A stretch of 64,000 bases of DNA from Thelephora terrestris (GCA_015956445.1 WIUZ02000006.1:930001-994000); one strand, 5' to 3'; positions 47,201-59,439 are shown, counted from the stretch's first letter. The notes: a model not told the origin generated them from the sequence alone. Program-made: numbers and translations.

Positions 47201-48294
47201 CCAGAACTGGCACGACGAAGCATGCTAGTGATATCCATCGTCTTGTCCGCATTTGGGAAATCAGCAGGGTCCTGGGTGAAACTGTCGCTCTCCGTGCTGG
47301 CAAAGCTGTTGTCTCCCCCCGCCAGGCCGTCACCGGCAAGCCCGAGCGAATCTCTGACGACCATTAAACGTGAAATAGCGTCTTCCAGCTCAATGTGTTC
47401 AGGATCTCCGTCTTCCGAGATTGAATCATTAGCCCCTGCATGCGTCACAGCTCGCAAAGCGTGCCATTCATCCGGGGGTGGTTCGGGTTTTCGTAGAGGT
47501 TCACCAAGGGGTACGGTAAAATCCAGGTGCGAACGATCGTCCTCACTCCCCCCAACCTCCGAAACACTCTTATCCTGCTCTGTCTCCTCTGGGGGCACCA
47601 GTGACCGCCTGTGCATGGAGGACCGCCGTCTGGAAGCAATAGACTGTCGGCGGATAATCTCCGTCATGTCCATGTCGTCTTCATCGCCCGCTTCCTCGTC
47701 GGAACCATCCCAGACTTCATCTGCCAGTTTGAGCTCGTCAGTCAAAGTAATGATTTTCGTCGTATCGAGCTCCATGGACTCCTCTCCGGCGCCAATATCA
47801 GTGCCAAAAGAGCGTCTCAAAGAGCCCCTGCGTCCAGAGCGGAATTTATTGGCCCCGGGATACGCATTCTCGTCGTTGACAACGGGTGGCGGTTGGCTGG
47901 TTTCTTCTTCTGGGTCTTGCTCAGGAGAGCTCGTAACCGACCCTTCAGAGTTTCTGTGGTCTTTATCGAATAAACGAACCTGAGACTTTTCGGCAAACGA
48001 TACGCGACGTTGAACCATCGTGAGATCCATGGCTTGAGTAACATCTTCTGGGGCGACAGAGGGTCGTTTGAGGATGGATTTCCGGGGTTTCTGGAATAAT
48101 CAAGTGAGGGAAATTTTGGGAAATAAAATTGGGTTACATACCAGTGAACGTCGAGACCTCGACAAGGGACTAAGCTTGTCCCCTGGAGCGATACTGTACG
48201 CTCGCCGCCGGCCACTCTTGGACTTTAAGTCGCTCATATTCAAGACGGCGATGGACCTACGCCTGGCCGGCGAGATTTTAGGCGAAGAGACCAT
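44222..48294 (-). CDS. SPC105: Outer-kinetochore scaffold Spc105/KNL1/Spc7
   Basis: KMN-network scaffold that recruits PP1 and Bub kinases. The start at 48294 is MVSSPKISPARRRSIAVLNM; after exon 1 (…LSPLSRSRRSL) an intron leads to KPRKSILKRPS, a SILK PP1 motif, then RRVSFAEKSQVRLF, the RVSF PP1 motif. MELT-like repeats are few: MELDTTK (about 47770), MDMTEI (about 47670) and MDITSM (about 47240). A long disordered Ser/Pro/Glu-rich middle follows. The C-terminal Spc7 part has coiled coils (YDEVSKDLQERIESLKEFYQ; SHELLATLRREYEEVMAELK; ATAKLERLNMRSAELDEEKR) and the RWD region from about 45010 to 44250 (LWKATKIGAGMAQFLYAGRF; KILINFLFDFGVFAHWPIAL). Stop at 44222. Several introns in the last third. 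Shares a 162-bp promoter with kinesin-6. Confidence 0.9.
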
Positions 48295-48456
48295 GTTTGA
48301 AGAACCAAGAGGGGAGAAGAAGATGAGCTCAATGCTCAATCACTAATGAACAAGCGGTGGCGCAGGCAGTCGCGGAACAAACAGAACGTGATCTGGAACG
48401 CGTCGCGTCGTGATTGACACGCCGCCACACGAAAACGCTCGAGGCGAGTACATAAT
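48295..48456. promoter_or_regulatory. 162-bp bidirectional promoter, SPC105 and kinesin-6, with MCB and SCB-like sites
   Basis: The gap between two divergent mitotic genes. It contains ACGCGT (48398-48403), directly followed by CGCGTCG, and CACGAAA (48428-48434, SCB-like) 24 bp away. In yeasts these are the MBF and SBF sites of G1/S genes. TATA is absent. Function in this species is inferred. Confidence 0.5.
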
Positions 48457-51400
48457 ATGACCTCGCGCTTACCGAAGCCCGCAACGATGACGACGAGAGC
48501 GACACGTTCAAAGACGACTACCCCCGCCGACCCGACTCCGGCGATGGCTACCCGCACAACCCGAACGGCCGCGATGAAGCCCAGAGGGCCGCCAGCACCA
48601 GTGAAGAAGACTACCACACGAAAAGTTACCCAGACTGCGACCAAGGACAGCGAAGGTCCCTCCAACCCTGATTCTACGACAACGAAGAAAGCACCCGCTG
48701 CTGCCTCGAAACCAACCAACGGTTCGCAACCAGTTGTCATTCCCCCTGATCATGACGTCGAACCAGTAAAGGTCAATGTCCTCCAGATTAGATTGACCCT
48801 GTATCTTAAAGCTTGGCTCTCACTTAGGCATTCCTCCGTATTCGCCCCCAAATAAACGATGATACTCCATCCGATAAACCATATCTCGAACAACTGTCAG
48901 ACACATCGGTGCGGATGTTGGACCTGGCAGGTCCTGCAACTAACCCATCGCGATATCGCCTTTCGACCGTACCACAAACCTCCACCTATTCCTTCTCCCA
49001 CGTTTTCCCACCTGCCACCCTCCAATCCCTCTTCTTCACCAAGACAACGTTACCGCTCGTTCAGGACCTTCTCCAGGGTCAGAATGCCCTGCTGTTCACC
49101 TACGGTGTTACAAATTCAGGAAAGACCTATACCGTACAAGGAGGCAGTGACCCTTCTTCGGCAGGCATTTTGCCCAGGACGCTCGACGTAATATTCAACA
49201 GTGTTGGTCGTTTACAGAGCGATAGCAAGGTCAGTCACATGGATTTTACCTCTATGCCCCTCACAGATCCAATGATTTAGTACGGCCCAGTTCGTCTGCA
49301 AGGTGTAGAAGCCGCAGACCCTACATCGGACGCCAATAAAATCCAATCGTTAGCCAAACTTCGACAAGACCCAATGCTCGCCCAGGTCCTGGAGGATGAG
49401 CTAGAGGGCGAAGACTTGGATACGGCAGTGGATTCCACGGTTCTCAGGGTCGACAAGAACTACACCTACTCAATATGGCTCTCTTATGCAGAAGTTTACA
49501 ACGAAAAGGTCTACGATTTGCTTGCAGACACCTCGCCCGTTAAAGGGGGTACCAAGGCTGGCCCTTCAACCCTTCTTTTGGCACGAAAGGCATTAACCAT
49601 CAAACCAAGCCCACCGTCTGACTGGGAAGGGTCGCAGAACGCCGGTAAATATGTCGCTGGGCTCCGCCAGATCAGAGTCCACTCCGCCGCTCAAGCGAAG
49701 GAGATGTTGAAGCTCGGTCAGCTACATCGCAAGGTGTTTGGGACTTTGGCGAACAGTCAAAGCAGTAGGAGTCATGCTCTCGTCACGGTCAAGCTTCTGC
49801 GTTGCCATCGAGGAGACTACCATGTATGTCGATGTGTTCGTTAATCGTAGACTCCAAGGCCAATCTCGATTACTCCAGGATCCTTCAAACGTACAGACTT
49901 CGAGGCTCACGTTGGTAGATCTAGCAGGCTCAGAACGTACGAAAAATACGCAGACGTCGGGGGACCGACTCAGAGAGGCGGGGTCCATTAACAAGTCACT
50001 GATGGTTCTTGGCCAGTGTATGGAGGTCATGCGAGCTAACCAGAAACGGCTGGCCCAAAGCCTGGCCAATGCAGGGCGTGTCGATACGCGGGATGTAAAG
50101 AAGACCCTGGCTGTTGTACCATTCAGGCACAGCAAACTTACCGAGATCCTGATGGACTATTTCGTCGGAGATGGTCGAGTGGTAAATGCACGTCTTCTTG
50201 TCTTCTTATCCGCGGAACTCACTAAAAGCCTCAGGTCATGATCGTTAATGTGAACCCGTACGACACCGGTTTCGACGAGAATTCACATGTCATGAAGTTT
50301 GCCGCATTAGCTCGTGAGGTTACGACAACTCGGAAACCTGCACCACCAGCTAAAAAGGGGTCTTCCGCTGTCACCTCCCGGCCAAGTGAGCAGTATCGCC
50401 GAAAGGTCACCATATCAATGGGTAAGCCAGGACGCCAAAGTGAGGCTCTGCTTGAGGTCTTGGAAGGTGAGGATTCACGAAAAGCCGTTCCCGGTAACCT
50501 GCTCAGCACTTGCTACAGAGGACGAAGAGGCGGGCGACCCCGAAGATACCGATGATGACCTTGAATTGAACAAGGCGTTTGTCAGCGCCTTGTTCGATGA
50601 AATTGATGACCTCCGCATGCAGGTACGCATTTGATACACTTTGTTCCCTCCCTCTATTCATCAGGTTGCGCCAGCTATTTGAAGCAGAAATGCGTTGTGC
50701 CATTACTGAGGCAGAAACCCGTGAAGAAGTCATGGAAGATATGGAGCAAAGGATGAGGAATATGGAGAAGATGTACCTGAAGCGCATCACCGATGAAGTT
50801 GAGATGAATGAGAGGAAGATGGACGCCAAAATCGATATGTTGCACCAGACTGGCCTCCTGGATAGTGAGGAAACATCAGAGGAGGAGGAATACGTGAGTT
50901 ATACTTCAGCGCAGTGCATTCCTGCTCTTGCTCACTGCGCCGTAGAGTGAGAAAGAGAATCACGCTCCCGACTACATGTCCCAAGACGATGAGTTTGAGT
51001 ACGAGGAAACAGCTTCATCCCCTTTGGACGGCAAGTCTGCCCTGGACAGATCACAACACTTCCCTCCAAGTGCGAAAAGAACGCAATGGAAAGCCGCCAA
51101 AGATGACATGGATGTGACGATGGATATGTCACTCGATGGTCCTCCCGAGATGGACGTCGACGAGGAGGAAGAGGACCTCCCACCACCAAGGCTAGTGCAA
51201 CAGAGACAACTCTCCCGAGCGCCATCTCCTATCTTCGAAGCCGATGTGGAACAAACACGTGCCAGCTCTAGTCAGGCTCGGGCTAAGGGCAAGGCCAAAG
51301 CCCAACCAGCACCGGCCAAGGCTGCGCGCAACACGCGTTCCTCCAAGGTCCAGGACCAAGAATCTGAAGACTCAATGTCGTCAGATTCCCCAGAAGCCCA

Positions 51401-51529
51401 GCCAACTCGGATGGTTGCGGCGGCTACAAAAAAGAAACGGTCAGTTGCCGATTAAATTGACCGCAGAGACTGCCCTCTATGATCGTGCTCATTTGTTCTT
51501 TCAGCGTCCTCAATACGAAGAGAAAGTAG
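48457..51529 (+). CDS. Kinesin-6 family motor (KIF20/KIF23/Klp9-like)
   Basis: Plus-end motor; the kinesin-6 family bundles spindle-midzone microtubules. Exon 1 encodes a basic Thr/Ala/Pro-rich N-terminus (MTSRLPKPATMTTRATRSKT) and ends VEPVK. The intron 48772-48827 joins AFLRIRPQINDDTPSDKPYL. The P-loop is GVTNSGKTYT, the kinesin-6 variant of GQTGSGKT. Switch I is NSQSSRSHALVTV and switch II is LVDLAGSERTKN. SIWLSYAEVYNEKVYDLLAD and the long acidic insert before it (about 49290-49440) are also kinesin-6 traits. RHSKLTEILMDYFVGDGRVV and VNVNPYDTGFDENSHVMKFA close the motor. A coiled coil (MEDMEQRMRNMEKMYLKRIT) and an acidic, basic-ended tail follow. The last exon 51505-51529 finishes VLNTKRK with TAG. 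About seven introns. Confidence 0.9.
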
Positions 51530-51948
51530 CGCAAGACGCACGCGAGGATTGAAACCGCTCACCATACGTACCATGCCCAAGTAGAATACGCATTTCTGCG
51601 CCTGTTGCAGTCATACCCTCTATACTGTATTGATCGTCACCATCCGAGATGCTGACATCCTTAGAGTGCCTGGGGTTAGACCATCGGAGTCGACCGGGTG
51701 GGGACCCCGTGGTACTCATCTCGCACAGTCGCGGCTCTGGTGAACTCGCGCATATACGACCGATGAGTAGGAACACACTGACGAAACACCCTTTTTCCTG
51801 AGAAACTAGTCCTTGAATTTTCCCCACAAGTAAGTGGGTGCAAAGCAAGATTGATTCGATCAGTTCACGACGCGGCGTTGTTGCTAATTACTGGACACCT
51901 TCGAGTTGCGCCCTCCATCGGCAAGGGAGGAACACATTAATTACCGCC
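51530..51948. other. Intergenic region between kinesin-6 and MTQ2
   Basis: 419 bp; a minus-strand frame at 51510-51848 shows no recognisable content. It should hold the kinesin 3' end and the MTQ2 promoter. Confidence 0.5.
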
Positions 51949-52927
51949 ATGATCCCAACGCCGGATCTGTCTCACCTCACACGGAAAGACTATGATTTAG
52001 TCTACGAACCAGCGGGTACGACACAGTCACGAACATGTCCCATCCAAAGAGCTGGGTCTGAAATCTTCGTATTCCCTTCCAACGGATAGAAGATACTTTC
52101 ATCCTCCTTGATGCCCTAGAACAGGACGCGGAGGAGCTGAAGAGGCTACGACCGTCCCTCTGCCTCGAAGTAGGGTGGGTGAAGCAAACGCTCGGCGCTC
52201 AATCCCTGATTGGAGAACCACTGGTCAGCTAGACCTGGTTCAGGCTGCGTATCTGCGTTCTTGGCCTCGATATTGGGAGACTCCTCTCGTACGTCCCCAA
52301 AATTCTCGCATGGGGACCATGATTGTGCCTATTTACACCTTCCGTTAGTTTATCTCGCAACGGATATCAACCCGCACGCATGTCGATGTACGATTGCCAC
52401 TGCACGGAAAAATAAGGTGCTCGATCCTCTCCGATCCCAGTGGCACCGCTCATTTATGTTGTCTAGTCTGAAGTGGACACGATACATACCTCCTTGACAC
52501 GCCCATTGTCATCTCGGCTACGCAATTCCGTCGATCTACTAATTTTCAATCCTCCATACGTTCCCACTGAATCGACAGAATCCCAGGAGGGTCAAAAACA
52601 CGGTCAGATATCCGGCTCATGGGCCGGTGGATTCGATGGAATGGAAGTCACCAACACATTACTCGACGAATCCAAGGTCGGGAATGATCTCCATCATCGG
52701 CTGTACAACTCCGACCATAGTCTTTGATCGTTCTTGCCTCTCTGTAGACCCTCCTATCCGCGAACGGAAGGTTCTACCTCGTCGCAATCAAGCAGAACAA
52801 CATCCCAGATATCTCACAGAAACTGTCGGAATGCGGAATGACTACCGAAACAGTTTTACAACGACGGGCGGGCAGGGAACACTTGTTCGTGTTGCGGATA
52901 TCGAGGAATAGTACAGATCACGAATAG
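51949..52927 (+). CDS. MTQ2: eRF1 glutamine methyltransferase catalytic subunit Mtq2 (HemK-like)
   Basis: Class I SAM methyltransferase that, with Trm112, methylates the GGQ glutamine of release factor eRF1. The start is MIPTPDLSHLTRKDYDLVYE. Intron 1 (GTACG..GGATAG) completes PAEDTFILLDALEQDAEELK. SAM motif I CLEVGPGSGCVSAFLASILG is restored across intron 2 (GTGGGT..AGCTAG). Motif II YLATDINPHACRCTIATARK follows another intron. The catalytic NPPY motif is in VDLLIFNPPYVPTESTES, then GSWAGGFDGMEVTNTLLDES. The end reads GRFYLVAIKQNNIPDISQKL in the exon after 52740, finishing RISRNSTDHE at 52927. About 230 residues, the family size. Exon edges around 52440-52510 and 52680-52760 are approximate. 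Confidence 0.85.
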
Positions 52928-53155
52928 AAAAAAGTAGTACGGGAAATCGTCGGAAGGAATGCGCCATTGATATGTGAAGTCATACAGGTAATGGAAGATA
53001 AAGGCGAAAAGTGGACAAGGAGAGTACAGGAATAGCATGCTATACAGCGTATTATTAAATCGTCCTCACGAGTGCTTGGCCAAGATGAATGAATGGGTAA
53101 AACAGGGGAAGTCAGGGAAAGCCGAAAATGACGCCGCAGACGGTCTCATATTCGT

Positions 53156-56100
53156 CTAAAAATCGTCGGCACCGGCTCCGGGGCGCTTTCCTCGCAAACT
53201 GAACCTAGAAGGTGAACTCATAGCCTTGGTACTCGTGGCGTCGGCGAGAGAGTGGAATGAGCCTCCATGTGGAAGGTTGTGTTGGTCATTCTGGCTGAAG
53301 TCTAAGCGGACCTTCAACAACCCTTGTCCATCGGTGAGCTGGAGGAGGACTTCTGAGGAGTAGATGCCGTTTGCGGGGTTGAGATGGCGCCAAATCTGAC
53401 GAACCGTATGAGATATGGAGAAACTTGATGAAAGGAAACGCTCACGTCGATCTCCCCGGCACCGAGCGACTTGTCCCTGCCAATAGTCTTATGATCATGT
53501 ATCCATGCCTGGATCTTGGAGGGGATGGAGGTGTTGACCACAAAAGCGCATTGTTCATTCCTAGAGCCAGGGGCGTTCAGAGAAAGAAACGGATGTGCCA
53601 GAAACGCATTACCAGCTACACTCAGAACTCGTTGACTTGGGACGGTGAGAGGTCTTGTGTTCTTTATCACCAGACTTCAAGATCACATAAGGCTTGAGAG
53701 CTTCTCCGCTTGGGTTGTAATCCTTGGCTTCGAGAACCGTGACCTTCACGACACCAGGCTCTGTGAGATGTCCATTCCCTTGCCCGCCAGCGCCAGAGAT
53801 ACCCTGGCCAGGGGCAGAGAAGACATCCTCGCCCATACCAATGCCGCTGGCACCAATCGGCTTGGAAGCCTGACCGGGTGCCATTTCCGGAACATCGATG
53901 ATACTCCCATCCTCCGAGCTATGATTTCCACCATTTCCGCTTCGTCCAAATGCACGCGTAACACCGTGAAAGACGCCCTTCCCAGCTTGAAGCGGCAAAG
54001 AACCGACCTGAGTCATAGCCCTTCCGGCACTGGAGAAGGTCGAAGTCTTTGCGCGAGATTTCACGATGATCTCCGGTTGGAAGTTCAAGTGCAAACGAAT
54101 CCAACCCTTGTCTCCGTGCTTTTCGTGAGTTAAAGAGATGGTCTGGTCCACGCCTTGGAAAGGCTCGATCGCTAAAAGGTCGATCCTGGCGGTTCCCAAG
54201 CTTTTGGCTTGTTCAATTTGATTCCAGTCGAAAACTTCAAGCTGGAAGTTTGCCGCAACGCGAGAGGGCTGAAGTTCTTGCCGTTAGCGAAGAGGTAGCC
54301 CGCATGCCCAGAGGCCACACTCACGACCGTGACAGCGAACGTCTCGTTCCATTCAGGACGAAGTGTTTTCTTTTTCGTCTGAGACTTGAACACCTTCTGG
54401 CCGTCGAGGGTGAAAACAACATAGGGATCAGATTTACCTAATTTAACGACATGGGTCAGAGTTGGCCGCTTTGGATAAAGAAAACATACCGCTTCGATCC
54501 GCGCCAGGAATTTCTCCGCCGTCGAGTAACTGAACCTGGAGAACACCCTGATCTAAAGGGACTTAGTGAAATGTGGTGAGGGACAAACATTTCGCTTACT
54601 GTTGATGCTCTCCCTTGGTTCTAGTTTGAGTGGAACAGGAATATAGCGGGCCTCCAACTCAACAGTTGAGTGCCCATCTTGATGAGACAGTGTTCGCTTA
54701 ACGGTGCCATCCTGTTAAGCGTATCAGGCAATGTCCCGTATAGACCGCAGAGACATGAAACACACCATGGCTTCCTGGAGAAACTTCTTCGCGTCCTCCT
54801 TCCATTCGGCGATAATGTCATCCTTCGTTCCCTCATCAGCTTCGTTGAGCCTTAGCCAGACGCGACCAAAGTCCAACTCTTTGATAAACCCTTCACCAGT
54901 GTAGTCCCAAGTGACGTTGCGGCTACGAGCCATGGAGGTGGTAAACGCGGGCCAGTACGCATCATCTAGCAACACCTCGAGACGGGCCTTCTTAATCAGC
55001 TGAGCAGTGGTGATGTTAAACACAATAATTCCGGATTCTAAATCCACCGTTAGATGGTTGATAACGACCAAAATCATTTGCGCTTACGATGCTGCATCAG
55101 CTCCGCCTTAGACATCACAACACCCTTTCCTGAGCTGTTCTTATCCACGCTCTCAGGTGGTGACTCGATGGACAAGTTGTCCTCGGACTCGTCGCCTGTC
55201 GTGTTCTTCGAGTCCGTAGATTCCGCGTTCTTTACATGATTCTCCTTCCTCTTCGCACCAACCGGTACACGAGTCGTGATACCCGCAGGAATAGCTTCGT
55301 GCTCAACATCCGAAGACGAGACTGAACCTCCATCTCCTTTGGTGGCATCGCCGTTGACAGCTTGTCCCATCTGATTGCTGTTAGTGCTGAATTTGAAGTC
55401 CTTGAGGGCAAGAGCTGGGACGAATTCTGCCTCATAGTGGAGTTGCCCTTTAAAGATACCCTTCTCAAACTTGAGGTGCGCGGCCTCGGCCTTCTTGCCA
55501 GTTGACTTATAGGGATACTCGTCGGATTCCGCCTCTACAGCGAGTTCGTTCAGGCGTAGCTCAACGTATCCCAGAGTGCGATCCTTGGTGAGATGCTGGT
55601 AGTCCATGCATTCCAAAAACAGTGTTTCCTTCAGGGAGTGAACTGCAACGGAGTGAGCGGTCATGTCGTGGCAGATAGGTAGTTTCTTACCAGGGACGTA
55701 GACGATCTGGTCCCAAACGGGGTTTAGGTCTGAGCAAAAACCTAAGTGTCTTGACCTCTGGTAGCGGATTAAACCTACTGTTGTTGACAACCTCAGTTCG
55801 AGCTTCGATCACGTCGTTGATGAGGACTCGGATGTATGGGTCACTCTACTGAAACCATGAGGACTGTAACGACTCGTCACCATCGAATTGGACGAACCTT
55901 GCCACCCAAAGCAGCTTCGACGTTCCTGCAGTTACGATCAGACGGAGGAGATGCATCGGGGAAGATTCCGCTCACTTGACATCTGTTGCCTTCTTCAGCC
56001 ACAAACGAACAACACCGATGGGTGGCACATATTGGTCCACCCCGTGCAAGCTCAACTCAAGCGGCTTCCACTCAGTGGACAACCTCATCCTGCCAGACTT

Positions 56101-58424
56101 GCATCCACTCAATGGCCACCAGTCCTTCCCGACATCCTCCTTAGCACGGAGCAAGTCGGTAAGCCTCACGGACATGTAGCCCACTACTGGATCCTTCAGG
56201 AAGTCTCTATCGTCGATAACTTTGATCGTGACTACCGATGTCTTTTTATCAGTGCACAAGAATTCCGTGGCAGTCTCCCACACGGGATCGTTGGTGTGTC
56301 TGAGGCGGTTAGAAGTATGAGTTGGAGTAGATTGGCCGCCTATGTAGACCTTGACGAATGGGTTGAGATCGCCTGACATTGACTTGCTGTGATCGAGGTC
56401 TTTAGCCTGATGAAGGACCAAGCGCACTATGCCAACGTCTGCAAGAAAATACTTAGTGCCGTCTGAGGAGAGACATCTAGAAACTTACTGGTGTCCGGGA
56501 GCTTCTGAACGGTTCCTTCACTGGTCTTGGAAAGGGAGATAACGGGGAAGAAGTTGACATCGAATCGGAGTTCACCACGATCATGACCATCCTTCAAGAT
56601 AGGGCGTTTGATATCCTCCTGAGTAGCGTCATGCTCAAGGACCTCGAGGCCAAAGGATGCCGAACCAAGCATAGTGTCGGGTCGGTGGTCGTTAAAGTCC
56701 ATGACGTTCAGAATGAGAGATTCGTGGAGCGATTGCACAAGCAAGAATTTGGTTTCCGACCAAGTAGGATTATAACTGAAATCATGTCAGCTTAGAATAC
56801 ATTGCCACACAAATGACTATCACTGACGTGTTGAGCTTGTGCTTGGTCCTAGAAAGCGCAGATCTGTTGTTAAGCGAAAGGCTGACGTATGGATCCGGGG
56901 TACCACCTCCAAGCTTCGCGCCCTTGATATCACGTGCGGAGTGGACGACGACCTGTAGAACTCCGATAGCGGTGTCGAGGGGGACACCAGAAAGAATCTG
57001 CTCAAGATTGAGGGTGAAGTAGTGAGGGTCATACATCATCGGTGACAAGGTGCCATGGACCATGTTTCGAATGAACGCAGAAAGTCCAGGTACCTACCAC
57101 GATGTGAGTGTATGCGCATCGTGACCGGTTTGGGTGTGCTTACATTCCCGATATCGAAGCCAAAATGGTCTCCTCCAATCGGTTTCAAGACGTAATCAAA
57201 CGTGGGGGGTTCCAGGAACGAGAGGTCGACGAGCTGGACGTGGGGGAAGTTGGTCATGAGTTTCATTCGAACACGCATCTGCCCGGAGAAGCTAAGGTCC
57301 TCCAGCAACATGGGCATTCCTGCGGCCGCGAGGCCTCTGCCGACACGAACGGCAAGGACGATCTTAGGGTTGACTTTCTTCCCGACCTCTTTTGGGGTCA
57401 TATCGGAAACGTCGTTGGGGGTAAACGAAACGGCCCAGTCCATCATGACAATTTCCTCCTCTGTTTTGGGGAATGTGCGGACACGGTCGATACGAAACGC
57501 TTTATTGCCGAGAGTGAAGGTAGTGAGGCGAAGGGAATCGAGGAAGGGTGGACAATTGGCCGATAGGAGTTGGTCTACGGTGGAGATGACGGTGGCAGAG
57601 AGGACTGGCTCATAGATAATCCAAAATCTCTGGAGGAAATGGTTTAACCACTCAGCACTTTCGTGTTCGGAGGCGAGCCTGGTTGCGACGAGTCCACGCT
57701 GAATGTCGTCACGGGCCCGACTTCTCACACGAGCCATAGAAGTGGAGTAGTACGTGGCGCAGACGGCGAGCAGGACGATCAACCAACCCCAGCCAAAGCG
57801 GAATAAGGTCAAAAAGTGAGTGGTAAAAACGGCCTGGATGTACGATTGGTTGAGTATTTTTTATGGAAAGGCGGAAAAGTAATACACACAAAGAAGATAA
57901 GACCGGCGTTGTGATACCATTCGCCATAGTACTGTTCCTTAAGAAAGGCGGAAAGGACTGCAAGATCTTTGGCGTCTCCTACTGGACCAGGGGAATCGAG
58001 ACCACCTGCTGCTCGCCATCCAACCTTGTACCAATCCGGTATCACGTACGGACCGGCGTCTATTGATCCAGGTGTCTTCGCGGGTTGCACGGTTGTGGCA
58101 ACATCGTCTGGATGAGCTTCGACATCATGTATAGTTATCGTAGGGATAACGTCCGAGTTTCCGGAATCGACAGCGAGTTCTGGCAACAGGTACAGGAGGT
58201 GATTATTCAAGCCAATTCGGGTCTAAATACCTAGGAGACGAACCTTTCGCAGGGTCGAGGCCCTTAGACCTGACATCGTCGAGTTGGTGGCGCGCTTTTC
58301 CTGCAATGGCGGCTTTTTGTTCGGGAGTTGCATCTGGATCGAAAGAGTGAACTGCGACACCCTTGCCTTGGTCATTTGAGAGTTTCTGGTTTGCCTGGGC
58401 CTCTTGTAGATGGTTGGAGGCCAT
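53156..58424 (-). CDS. Tricalbin-type ER-plasma membrane tether (SMP and C2 domains)
   Basis: Extended-synaptotagmin/tricalbin, which tethers cortical ER to the plasma membrane and transfers lipids. The start is MASNHLQEAQANQKLSNDQG. A hairpin membrane anchor lies near 57900 and 57750 (YHNAGLIFFVC..; FGWGWLIVLLAVCATYYSTS). The SMP domain spans about 57650-57030 (ESAEWLNHFLQRFWIIYEPV; PTFDYVLKPIGGDHFGFDIG; FIRNMVHGTLSPMMYDP). C2 domains: GVLQVVVHSARDIKGAKLGG..TPDPYVSLSL (56960); VRLVLHQAKDLDHSKSMSGD..NPFVKVYIGG (56400); a third with LNPVWDQIVYVPV (55720); GKSDPYVVFTLDGQKVFKSQ (54430); and VVKVTVLEAKDYNPSGEALK (53740). It ends SPSRFSLRGKRPGAGADDF. About 1,480 residues and a dozen introns. Five C2 domains is within the fungal range. 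Confidence 0.9.
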
Positions 58425-59357
58425 GGAGGTTGCCAGGGAGGAGGGGGGGAATAAGTGAAGGAGGGAACGTGTGGGGGATTAGGGAGGGGTATAAATTTAG
58501 TCTTGGGTCTGGTTATATGTGGAAGGGTGAGGGACGTGATGTCACGGATTAGAAGTCACTCGATCCACGTCCGTCATGGTGACGGATGGTGTTGCTGAAG
58601 CCATCGGGTAACTAGTATCCAATAATCCACCAGTCCCATTCAACTTCGGATTTCCATTTTTTATCTACAACATCCAAAAACGTAACACAAAACCCGCAAA
58701 ACCTATAGGAGATAGAAGGGAAGTGGGACGACGCGCTGCGGGCCCGACGTGGAAAACGCCACTACGTGCTGGGAACGGCTAGACATTCATCTTGGACAAC
58801 ATCTGCGCACGAGACCAATCTGCGGATAAGTATAGCCCGGTCACAGCCCTCGGATTTTCTGCGCAATGCGGATGAGCGCCATTCGGGCTGCCTACCACTG
58901 CCTTCTACGCACTTCCAAACTTGAAGACGACACCTGTGTATGGCTACAAACGTTTGGTCCCTGCCCTAAGCGCCTGATCACCTTAGCCCACTGACAGCAC
59001 GCGAGATAACGTCCGGCGCCCCCATCAAACCCCAATGGGATTCTTAGTCAACGTGGTGATCAGGAGGAAGTCCATTGAAAACATGAGGCGAGCTCCAAGT
59101 CGCCACGTCACTCCGCCGCCAACTGTGTCTCTTCATGGACGTCCCGATGTACGATCCAGTCCACCCCAGGTGATCGTTGTGCTGCTAAGGATTGTCAACC
59201 CGAAGCTAAAAAGTGACGTTTTCCGTGCATCATACGTGAGTTTCCGAGATAAATGACTCTTCCTCTTCCCATCCAACAACGGCACCAAAGTCCTGGAGCC
59301 TGGTCTCCCGAAAAGCAACGCTAATCTCAAGCATGTTGCACGAGGATGTAGAAAAAG
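58425..59357. other. Upstream region of the tricalbin gene
   Basis: About 0.9 kb, no coding exon recognised. A TATA-like GGTATAAATTTAG (58487-58499) lies about 65 bp upstream of the tricalbin ATG but reads TATAAAT on the opposite strand, so its role is unclear. Confidence 0.5.
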
Positions 59358-59439
59358 AGGTCCTACCCGGGTTCGAACCGGGGTTACGGGAATTTTGACT
59401 TGTCAGAATCCCGTGTGATAACCACTACACTATAGAACC
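59358..59439 (-). tRNA. tRNA-Gln (anticodon CUG) with a ~10-nt intron
   Basis: Full cloverleaf on the minus strand. Acceptor GGTTCTA pairs with TAGGACC (one T-G); discriminator T. The D-arm TAGTGTAGTGGTTATCACA carries a good A box and closely resembles yeast tRNA-Gln. Anticodon stem CGGGA/TCCCG; loop TTCTGA..T holds CTG. The extra CAAGTCAAAA after the base 3' of the anticodon is in the canonical intron site (37/38). T-arm CCCGG TTCGAAC CCGGG contains the B box GGTTCGAACC. A T-run (CTTTTTC, 59351-59357) follows as terminator. Confidence 0.93.

Noticed and set aside
46553-47983. Two long + strand frames (46553-47095, 47165-47983)
   Set aside because: Antisense shadows of the low-complexity middle of SPC105.
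51510-51848. 112-codon minus-strand frame between kinesin-6 and MTQ2
   Set aside because: No motif; overlaps the kinesin 3' end and the MTQ2 promoter.
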